Source: Amaurobius ferox (taxonomy: Eukaryota > Arthropoda > Arachnida > Araneae > Amaurobiidae). From it: 64,000 nt of DNA. The stretch lies in assembly GCA_951213105.1 (NCBI GenBank), contig OX578140.1:33654941-33718940 (forward strand), given 5' to 3'. This document shows, one piece after another, positions 1 through 8,700 of the stretch; within the stretch, counting starts at the first letter, position 1; each line of letters begins with the position of its first letter. Position numbers and translations under genes: made by a program. Below the pieces are notes generated by a model. That model did not search any database and had not been told where the DNA came from. It saw only the letters and a program-made list of their open reading frames with translations.

Positions 1-957
1 AGATTTTACTTTACTGCCTAGATCGCTCAACCTGCTAGAAAGTGAAAGGTATTATGGTGCACATTTAGAAGTTAATTTATTGCAGTTAAATAATTACTGC
101 GTTGATACTTGAAATGCCTCTAATAACCCACCATATCTATCTTTAGTACGAGTTCCTGGAATAGAATATATTAACATAATACTACTCACCAATAACTGCA
201 ACCATTTTAACTTTAAAATAACATAATTTGTTGAGAACATTCTATTTATTACTAAATTACTTACAACAATTACCACATATAATTAAGATGGAGATTGGAC
301 ATGTGAGACCAGGTGAGTTAAAAATGCCTAAATTGAATATGACCTTCTATAATATTTGATATACACATACCTCCAAGTCTGTCCTTGGAGATTGACACAT
401 AACTTGCCTCTTCGGCAACCTTTGCCTCCATTTTATGACGACACACTACGGACTCTCGTCTGAATGCTGACACACATCACTGCTTCATTTTTCTCTCTGT
501 TCTGCTCTATATTACACTGAATGCAACTGAATCTGATCTCCTCTCTGCTTCATCTCTTTACCGTTATTTTTACACCTCTACTTCATCATTCTACATTACT
601 CTGAATACAACTGATCGGTAGCCGTAATTTTTGCATCTCTGAATCTCTAGAGAACTTTTCCTCGGTTGCCACCTCCTTTTGCCTGAGGTCTGATACGCCT
701 CTTCGGCTACCATTGGCCGACCTCAGGGCGACGTGACGACACATCTTCCATATTGGTTTAACTTTGAACCAATCCTATGGTTTTTCCATTACCCTCCAGT
801 AATTGCTCTGGCTCGCCCCAACTTGTATTTGAAGCCCCTTTATTTATGACATTTGCTGACCTCTCGTGTCAGGGATGCAATACATTGGTGTCTTGCCATC
901 TGATGCCATTGTTTGGACGGCTAAATATCATAAATCTACATATAAAACTGTCTACGT
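1..957. other. Non-coding, no gene recognised
   Basis: Short frames only. From about 360 to 760 the composition becomes C/T-rich, and a short phrase (gcctcttcggc) occurs twice, near 407 and 689. I cannot assign this stretch to a repeat family, and I see no exon with plausible splice sites. Confidence 0.5.
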
Positions 958-1186
958 GATTCCTGGCCTCCCAGTTAACTATTCAAATTGCCGGGAAGGA
1001 GCCACGCGATTTAGACCTGAGCCGTAAGCAGCCACATTCCTCTAACCCATCATCACTCAGAGAAAATTTCGGCCCTATAGATTTCATGTCCAGGTTCCGC
1101 GTAGACACGGGGATAGATTTGGGTGACGCCAGGGATCGAACCGTAGTCTAATACGTATGATCTTTCTGTTATAACCACGTGGTTTA
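958..1186 (-). mobile_element. tRNA-derived SINE copy, first of a tandem pair
   Basis: Read on the minus strand this starts with a tRNA-like head. A B-box match (ggttcgatccct) lies at 1131-1142, and an A-box-like segment (ccacgtggttataac) lies about 35-40 bases upstream on the same strand, near 1168-1182. The body that follows shares ggtctaaat and cttcccgg words with the SINE copies at 1187-1507, 18379-18645, 29206-29466 and 53399-53783. SINEs of this kind are RNA polymerase III transcripts mobilised by a partner LINE. It is diverged, and its 3' boundary near 958 is approximate. The adjacent copy lies directly upstream in the same orientation. Confidence 0.55.
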
Positions 1187-1507
1187 TCCCGGTCTGAATC
1201 TCGCGACTTTTTACTTTCAACCCAGACCGTTCGACCTATCTGAACATGTAAGGCATCTGTTTGGACAGTCAGGACAGTGCTACACAATTTAGACCGTAAA
1301 CGAGTCGGGGCGACATCCACGGGTACAGTACCTTCATAGCCCTGCCACCGACCTCAGGGAAGGATTTTCGGATCTGCAGGATTTGTGAGGGAGCGTTAAG
1401 CCGCACTCCTAGTAGATACAGGGGTAGTTTGGGCAGCATCGAAATCGAACTCGAACTCGAGTTTTTCGAGTGCAATCCACGTGCCTTCACCACTAGCCCC
1501 TACCACA
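1187..1507 (-). mobile_element. tRNA-derived SINE copy, second of a tandem pair
   Basis: The minus strand begins near 1507 with an A-box-like ggctagtggtgaagg, then a B-box-like gttcgatttcgatgc. The family body follows, including ggtctaaatt and a 3' end ending ggtcgaacggtctggg near 1187. The same body occurs in four other places in this window. There is no open reading frame. The poly-A or CAA tail is degraded. I could not identify a target-site duplication, and the exact relation to the copy at 958-1186 (dimeric insertion or two events) is unclear. Confidence 0.6.
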
Positions 1508-1850
1508 CGAACCTCTTGAATTCCGCAGCCCAGACCCAAGCGCTCGTCAAAGAGGCTGAACATTAAAACCTAGGGACGAGAATAAATACGATCCCCAGCA
1601 AGAAACAGAATCAACGAGCCGCCCAACCGAACCGGACAGAGAAAATAGCCGACTTCACCATGCCACACGCGAACCACCTGAGAGACACAAGGGGACAGCA
1701 CACCACCGTCTATCAGGCGAGGCCAACCGCCACCTGTCCCGGCAAGGCACGTCGACTGAGACGACCCAAAACCTCCACCCAGTAGACCAGGGACCCGCCC
1801 GCAATAGGGAATCTCTTGACTCGATTTGTCAGGCACTTCACAGTAATCGT
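1508..1850. other. GC-rich island beside the SINE pair
   Basis: This stretch is clearly richer in G and C, with many CpG dinucleotides, than the flanking AT-rich DNA. The minus strand stays open for 88 codons (1570-1836), but the peptide is Gly/Ser/Leu-rich and matches no family I know. It sits immediately upstream, on the minus strand, of the tRNA-like SINE head. It could be an unrecognised repeat or an old promoter; the sequence alone does not decide. Confidence 0.35.
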
Positions 1851-2944
1851 AAGTACAATACAGCTATTTTCACAGAGAATCACACTTTGAACACCGCCAA
1901 CACTTAGAAACGCATTTAGAAAAACATGCATTAATTGCAATTTGAGAATAATGTTTCAGCTCACTTTTTCAGATAAAAAAAATAATTTTGGGATTTTGAG
2001 AGTTTAAATTTGCTTGCAAGAAAACTAATGCAATTATGAATCACATATACAAGTATTTTTGTCACTGTGAGAACAATTAAAATTGAATATTATTGCTCAG
2101 ATTAATTGATTTAAATGTGTCGTGCAACAAAATGTGGTAAGACAGAATTGATGAATTCCTCTGCATAGGAACGAACTTGAGATGCAGTTAAAATAAAATA
2201 TCACAAATATGTATGTATTCTTCTAAGCTTCTAAAAATGGATTTTTTTACTTTAATGTATAATGAAAGAAAATAAATGTGAAACCGGCGTTCCATATATT
2301 ACGCCACACTTAACAAACTTATTTTAAAACGAAATTTATATTTACTTTTTCATACGTAGATATAATGATTTAACGTGTTTCCCTTTCTAATTACGCCTCA
2401 CCGTGTACTTTAACGTGTTCTGCTGAAATGAAGGTCTAACACGCCAGTTTTTCTTTCAAAAGGCACACAACTATTTTGTCTGAAAAATTGCGACATCGTA
2501 AATAGTCTCAACATTAATATACATTATTATTCATTTAAATTGCGCGTCTAGACTGTATATTCTCTTGGTGCAACTCATTCGGTTGCTCAAAATTCGCTGA
2601 AAATTTCTAAAATACATAAAAGAGAAACCGTATAGATATTAGTTTCATGAAACCTAACCAGAGTTTTGTCGATATATTTTTTGAGAAGATATATTTATTT
2701 TACGTTATTAAAAGTTTAATATTTTTAAAAATATTTCTGTGACTTGAATGAAATCAGAATAACAATTTTGTGATATTCTGATTTCATTCTATCAGAAAGT
2801 AGTGTTATTGTGATTCGATTTTATGAAGTCAGAATAGCAATTTAGAATAACAATTAACAGTTTTGTTCACTTTTGTCTAAAACTGAATATGCAGTTGTAA
2901 GAAATAGTCCCTCTTTCATAGTGACAGCATAAGGATCACTTGTC
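1851..2944. other. AT-rich non-coding DNA with one perfect hairpin
   Basis: No coding potential seen. The one structural feature is a perfect inverted repeat at 2746-2761 and 2774-2789: 16-bp arms (gaatgaaatcagaata) and a 12-base spacer. A third, imperfect copy of the phrase follows near 2822-2836. Confidence 0.5.
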
Positions 2945-2980
2945 CCAATAGCTCAATGGTTAAAACATCAGCTGGCCAGT
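2945..2980 (+). other. tRNA-like A-box fragment
   Basis: The phrase tagctcaatggttaaaac resembles the D-arm and A box of a tRNA or tRNA-derived SINE head. No B box follows; the sequence runs straight into the 120-bp tandem array. It is best read as a truncated SINE head, not as a tRNA gene. Confidence 0.3.
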
Positions 2981-3588
2981 TTAATGCATGATGACCTACC
3001 AAATATTATGATTTATATTTACAAAGTCTTACGGCAAAGCTAAGAAACTCGACAATTACCAAGTTTTTGAAGATTTTTGCTCCCCTCACCGCATTTTTGT
3101 TATTAATGCATGATATCCTACCAAATTTTGTGATTTATCTGTCAGGTCTTGCTACGCAGCTAGGAAACCCGACAACGATCAAGTTTTTGAAGATTCTTAC
3201 TTCCTTTGCCGCATTTTTATCATTAATGCATGATAACCTACCAAATTTTGTGCTTTATCTACAAAATCTTGCTACGGAGCTAGGAAACCCGACAACGATC
3301 AAGTTTTTAAAGATTCTTGCTTTTTCTTGTCACATTTTTGTCGTTAATGCATGATAACCTACCAAATTTTGTGATTTATCTACAAAATCTTGCTACGGAG
3401 CTAGGAAACCCGACAATGACCAAGTTTTTGAAGATTCTCGCTTTCCTTGCCGCATTTTTGTTATTAATACATGATAACCTACCAAATTTCGTGATTTATC
3501 TACAAAATCTTGCTACGGAGCTAGAAAACCCGACAACGACCAAGTTTTTGAAGATTTTAGCTCTCCTCACTCCATTTTTGAAGATTAG
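2981..3588 (+). repeat. Tandem repeat, five units of about 120 bp
   Basis: Five head-to-tail units share the words atgcatgataacctacc, gatttatctacaaaatc and gaaacccgacaa. The first unit is the most diverged and units 2-5 are close to each other. The unit is about 120-121 bp, so a frame of 40 codons per unit stays open across 3067-3354 and 3317-3592, with one shift where a unit is 121 bp. The peptide (repeats of HDNLPNFVIYLQNL) matches nothing I know, and the openness probably follows from repeat length. The array joins a tRNA-like fragment on the left and a pogo/Tigger remnant on the right. Confidence 0.8.
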
Positions 3589-3595
3589 TTGAAAA

Positions 3596-3925
3596 ATTTT
3601 ACGAAAGAGTACAATGAAACTTTTCAGACTTTTAATGAATTCGTCGATATTGATGTCGTTTTCAAAGCGAATAAGGCACTCACAGACAGTGACATTGTGG
3701 ATAATGTCAAATCATCTCTACTTTTGAAGAATATAATAAAAATAATTAAATGAAATTATAATTCTAAGTACAAGAAGTGCCTTGGAAGCCATTCATATAA
3801 TTGACAAATTTTGTGAGGCAAAAGATGGAGATGTAACAACCCTTGCCCGTGTTGCGGCAGTAGAAGACGGCATTCGCTCATAAACTCAAAAGAAAGTTAT
3901 CAATTTCTTCTCATAAAATTTGAAG
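3596..3925 (+). pseudogene. Decayed pogo/Tigger-type transposase C-terminus
   Basis: Conceptual translation shows FNEFVDIDVVFKANK then LTDSDIVDNV in one frame. After stops and a frame change come ALEAIHIIDKFCEAKDGD and QKKVINFF. Acidic residues before an ALEAL-type helix and a final K-x-I-x-x-FF motif are typical of the C-terminal tail of Tigger and Jerky-like (DDE_1) transposases. I see neither the catalytic DDE core nor the CENP-B-type DNA-binding domain, so only the tail survives. The assignment is by motif resemblance. It is non-functional. Confidence 0.5.
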
Positions 3926-4446
3926 CGTATAGACTTATTTATTGTAATATTTTATTATAATTATAATTACATTATTCTTTGATAACTTTGATTAACGGAA
4001 TTTCAAATACCGAATTCCTTTAAATGTCTATTCCTCAAATCAAATTAGTTACAACTAATGCTATATTAAATTGATTTTTAGTTTAAGTGTCTGAGAATGT
4101 TGAAAGCAGGCCAACATACAGTCATCACAGATGGAATACTGTTTTGTATACCTCAGTTTGAATGCTAAATGAACAGTAAAATGTGCGCCATTTTTATGTT
4201 TAAATTTAAAACGATTTTTGAAATTCAAAACTTGTGTAGGTGGAAATGGTTAATTTGTTATATGCTGAGCTATTAATCAATATTTTAATTTACTGTTGTT
4301 TTTACTGTAGCGTGATCAATTAAATTATTTCAAATAAAATAGTAATTAACAGAAATCACGTAAAATATTCATCTATATTTACGTATTTAAAAATTTGTAG
4401 GTGACAAATCTGAAATGTTTCAGCAAATGTAATTTATTCTCTGCTG
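3926..4446. other. AT-rich flank, possible end of the Tigger remnant
   Basis: The phrase gattaacggaatttcaaat near 3990 resembles the ends of pogo/Tigger elements, but no matching inverted end was found. No coding signal. The last four bases, 4443-4446 (gctg), are the left target duplication of the retrotransposon that follows. Confidence 0.35.
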
Positions 4447-4688
4447 TGTGGCATCGAAATCTGCGATGCATATTTTTGTTTAAATGCTCCTTTTTCATGT
4501 CATGTAAATGTAGAAGCTCTCAGACGATTTCTGGGGAAATAGAGCAAATTGTGGAGTGTGTGCGACCTTGAAAAGGCTCGCCTGCCAGTCAGCGGAGAGA
4601 GAAAGAAAAGCCGTTGAGTGTTAATTTTATTTTGTTGATTATTTTCCAATGCTCGGTTTTGGTACGTGTGATATGTATATGTGTGTTG

Positions 4689-4696
4689 TGACGTCA
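4689..4696 (+). promoter_or_regulatory. CRE-like palindrome in U3
   Basis: The exact palindrome tgacgtca lies about 205 bases before the TATA-like box and recurs at 13275-13282 in the 3' LTR. It matches the consensus bound by CREB/ATF-type bZIP proteins. Use as an enhancer of the element is inferred. Confidence 0.35.
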
Positions 4697-4900
4697 GCGC
4701 GGTAAATGTAAAGTGACGCGCTTGGCTTTTTGTCTTCAGATTTGGAACAGGACTTGGTAGGGGGCAGTCAATTAAAATTTCTCTCGTCAAAATTTAAAAA
4801 TGGCTAAAGTGTTGGTAATTGAATTAAATTGAAAGATGTTTTTCAAATCTCACCCTCTAATGATGACTGCCCTGCCAAGAGTAAAGAGAAGTTTTGTAAG

Positions 4901-4908
4901 TATAAATA
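4901..4908 (+). promoter_or_regulatory. TATA-like box of the LTR promoter
   Basis: tataaata sits about 450 bases into the LTR and recurs at 13487-13494. This would place the transcription start near 4930, leaving a U3 of roughly 480 bp. No start site was mapped, so the U3/R boundary is inferred. Confidence 0.4.
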
Positions 4909-5393
4909 CTTATCATAGTAGAGCTGGTAACTTTGTTTAAATTCCAGTTTGACTGGTTAAAAGTAATTCCAGATTTTAAGATGTCAGCAAGAAATAATGT
5001 ATTGCCAGTAAATAATTTAAGAGCATATATCTTTGCTTTCATGTCATCATTTGTATATTACTTCAGAAAGATAGGAACGCAGATGTTCCGAGTTAAGAGT
5101 GAATTTTGATGTCATGCTTGTATTTGAATTACCTAACTACCATTTAATTAAAGACTGTGTTTTAATTTAAAAATGTCTTTAATCTCATCATTTAATGAGT
5201 TGTTCTTGCCAGTTATTTATTCCAGCCATTGAGTTGTAGTTTCGCTTCTCACCAGGGAGACGGATCTGAACTCTGGAGTTTAGTACTTACCACTATTACG
5301 TTATTGTGTTACATGTTTTATATCAACTAACTTATACATTTGAATGTGAAAGCAGAAAAGTCTTTTAACACTTAGAAAACGCTTTTACATGTT

Positions 5394-5411
5394 TGGCGCC
5401 GTGCCCTTTTG
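5394..5411 (+). other. Primer-binding site
   Basis: Four bases after the 5' LTR comes tggcgccgtgccctttt. The leading tgg is the complement of a tRNA CCA end, as expected where a tRNA primes minus-strand DNA synthesis. The complement implies a tRNA with discriminator G and an acceptor 3' strand gcacggc. I cannot name the tRNA with confidence. Confidence 0.65.
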
Positions 5412-5762
5412 TCTCCCTGAGTGCTGGAATACTTTCGATTTCAAAAAAAAAAAAAATATTTGTTATTTTCGGTTTCAAAAAAATGATTTTGAAATGGCAA
5501 GATTGGTACTAGAATAAAAATATATTTGATATTTTTGTGAAAAGAAAATGTATTTATAATATGTGTATATACAGATATGAATGTGGTCTTTGATACCACC
5601 GAAGTAAGTCAGTATATATTTGCAAATGAAATATATGTAAGAATTGCTGCATATTGTGACATATAAACATTTTCACAACAAGAACACTTTTTACACGACA
5701 CATTTTCGACTTGATTTAAAATAAACATTTGTTAAAAATAAATTTTGAGAACAAAATTAAGA
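5412..5762 (+). other. Retrotransposon leader
   Basis: AT-rich sequence between the primer-binding site and the gag-pol start. It contains a run of 13 A residues near 5444 and no long frame. The gag-pol frame is open a little further upstream (from 5745), but the first ATG in it is at 5763. Confidence 0.6.
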
Positions 5763-8700
5763 ATGTCAGGCAGACAAAGCAGAAGGAAAAGAAATGTGAG
5801 AAGTAACTCACAAGTTCAAAGGAACGTTAACAATGTCAGACAGGCTTCACCTTCACCGGTACGCTCACCTCCTCAGCGTCGGTCACTTTCTGTGAGCACC
5901 ACTGGGACTGCTAAATCAAACATCGGGAAGACTCAATTTTGGAACTCGGTTCCAGAGTTCTCCGGAGCGGAGGATAGTTCACTTCAATCATTTTTAGATA
6001 GATTGGAGTTGATATCAGAGAATGCGGGATGGACGTCTCAAGAGAAAATTTTTTGTTTGAAAATGAAACTGTCTGGTCCAGCGAGTCGGCTAGTAAACGG
6101 CATTCCGAATTTAAAGAATTCGAAGAATTATGATGAATTAGTTTTGGCTCTTAGGGATAATTTTGAAAATAAAGAAGATATGGCAAAGCGAATTGCTGAG
6201 CTAGTAAATATAAGACAGAAATCGGGAGAAACGGTTCGCCAGTTCGCTGTTCGAATTGAATCAGCCTCGTACGTAGCGGTACCGGAAGAGTTGGAAAAAA
6301 ACAATAATTACTCCATAAGAAAAGCGCTTTTGAAAAATGCATTTATAAGGGGATTAAATCCTGATTTTAGAAGATTAGTCCTAGCGCAGAATCCAAAAAC
6401 ATTTGAATCAGCTAAAGAGTTAGCGGTGCTTGAAGAGCAGTGTAAAAACGAAAATGAAGAACATCTAGAAGTAAATTCGGTTGAAAAGAAAAATTTAGAA
6501 GATGAGAAAATAACAAAATTAGAAAAGCAGCTTAAAATTCAAAATAAACAGATCGAAGAATTTAAGAATGAACTGGAAAAAAGGGACAGACAAGAAGAAA
6601 ATTGGGAAGACGAAGAAGAAATATGGGAAGAAAATGATAATAGCGTAACACAGAAATCCCCTAGAACACCTAAATCAAGAAATTTTCGATCAAATATGAA
6701 GACGTACATATCCCCGGGAAGCAGAAATAGAAGAAAATTTGAAAGAAGAATTCCGGTTACCCCGAGGAGAGAAGAAAGCAGAAATAACTTCCGTAGAGAA
6801 GTAAATCAACAGAGAGGATTTTGTAGTTACAGGAAACCTGGTGAAAGAAATAATTTTATTCCGGCTACACCAAGAGCTAGAGGAAACAACAACAATAGAG
6901 GAAATACTTTCGACATTTACAAAAGTCCAAATTTTAGGAGAAATAATAGTAATAACACAAATTTCGGCTACAAAAGCAACTTTAATAGAAGAAATTTTAG
7001 AAAAGACAGATCAGCCAATCAAGTACATTTTGGAAATTTGAACCAAAATTCAAGAAAGAGCTTTGGAAATTTTGGAAACACTTATGAAATTAGTACAATA
7101 GTACAGAACGCATCTCAAAATGCAACAAACTTGCCTGTTATTTCTGCTAAACTTGCAGGAAATTCCATGAATATGCTAATTGACACAGGGTCCAGCATAA
7201 ATATCACATATGAAGAAATTTTAAATTTATTCGATAAACAGTATACAGTGCATAGAAAACCTGCTGTACTGCGGGGATTTAACGGAGGAGATACAATTGT
7301 GAATTATAAAATTTCAATTAAATTAACCATACAGGATGAAAACTTTATTCTTGAGTTCTGGGTTTTGAATTCTCCTGCACCATCAAATTACAAAGCTATC
7401 ATTGGAAACTCATTTTTAACAGAAAATAAAGCTGTAATCGATTTTGAAAACAATAACATGATCATGTGTGGACAAAATATTCCATTTAAAAGCAGAGAAA
7501 ATTTTTCCAGTCAGGAATTTTCACTGGCAAATGTCTGTAGCTTACAAGAAGATAGTTGTTTGGAAAGACGAAGTTTATTTAGAAATTTTGATCAGAATTT
7601 TGGAAATAGAAATGAAAAGGTACATGACAGACAGACATTCACGAATGTAAACAATGCAAATCGGAAGGAAATTCCTTACTTTCTGACCAGCCCGAATAAC
7701 TCAGTTTTGGGACCACCTTTGTACAAAAATACTTATAATGAAAAGGAAGAAAGAATCAATGTTATTAATGAAATTAAAGAAAATAAATTTATTGTTGCAA
7801 CTGTATTTCAAAAAAGTAAACTTAATCCACTTACTGAATCTTTTATAAAAATTAGAATAAATCATAAATTTCAAGATAATGATACTATTTTGATTGAACC
7901 GCTTGAGGGAGAAAAAGAATTTTTTGTGGCAAGAGCAGTGTACAAGACACCTCAAAAAGATTATTTGTATGTGAAAATAGCAAATCCTTCTGAAAATGTA
8001 ATTAATTTGAACAAGAAAATGAAAATTGCAAAATTACAAAGTATTAAAGAAGTACAAGCATTGCCAGTAAATACAGTAACTGACCACACACCCATTGAAA
8101 ATAATGAAAAATTTGAAGCATGGGGTGGTGACTTTGACTTAAGTCACTTATATGGAGAGAAGAAGAGGAAGTTATTGGAACTTCTTAAAAAGCATCGTAG
8201 AGTTTTTGCAAAGTCGGTTTCAGAAATTGAGGGTTGTGATACAATTTTCCATACAATAAATTTAAGAACTAACATACCAATAAAAAAGAAAAATTACAGA
8301 GTGCCTCATCACCTTCAAGGAGAATTAAATAAACAGGTTACTGAACTTCTGGGTGCGGGTATTATTAGGCCCAGTACTTCGCCTTATAATACGCCGGTCC
8401 TATTTGTCAAGAAAGCAGATGGGTCATATCGTTTGGTCTGCGATTTTAGGCAGTTAAATGAAGTCATGATTGACGAACCATATCCAATTCCTAATATCAG
8501 TGAGCTCATCGACAATTTGGCTGGAGCAACTTATTTTTCTACTCTGGACCTTACTTCTGGGTTTTACCAACTTTGTTTGGACCCGAATGACTGTGAAAAG
8601 ACAGCTTTTTCAACCAACAAAGGCCATTTCGAGTGGTGTCGCACTCCTTTTGGGCTCAAAAATGCCCCTGCATCTTTCCAAAGATTGATGTCATTGGTTT

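Larger units (their letters stand above)
4447..5389 (+). repeat. 5' LTR
   Basis: It starts tgtggcatcg and ends cgcttttaca, and equals the 3' LTR except at 4601 and 5005. It should carry the promoter and the polyadenylation signals. A TATA-like box is at 4901-4908, a CRE-like palindrome at 4689-4696 and a possible attaaa signal at 5147-5152. Antisense frames inside it (4500-4790, 4857-5042) recur in the other LTR simply because the LTRs are copies. Confidence 0.97.

Noticed and set aside
2945..2980. tRNA gene
   Set aside because: Only an A-box-like part is present; there is no B box, anticodon stem or acceptor partner.
4500..4790. 96-codon antisense frame repeated at 13086-13376
   Set aside because: It lies inside both LTRs and is duplicated only because the LTRs are. 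It has no recognisable domain.
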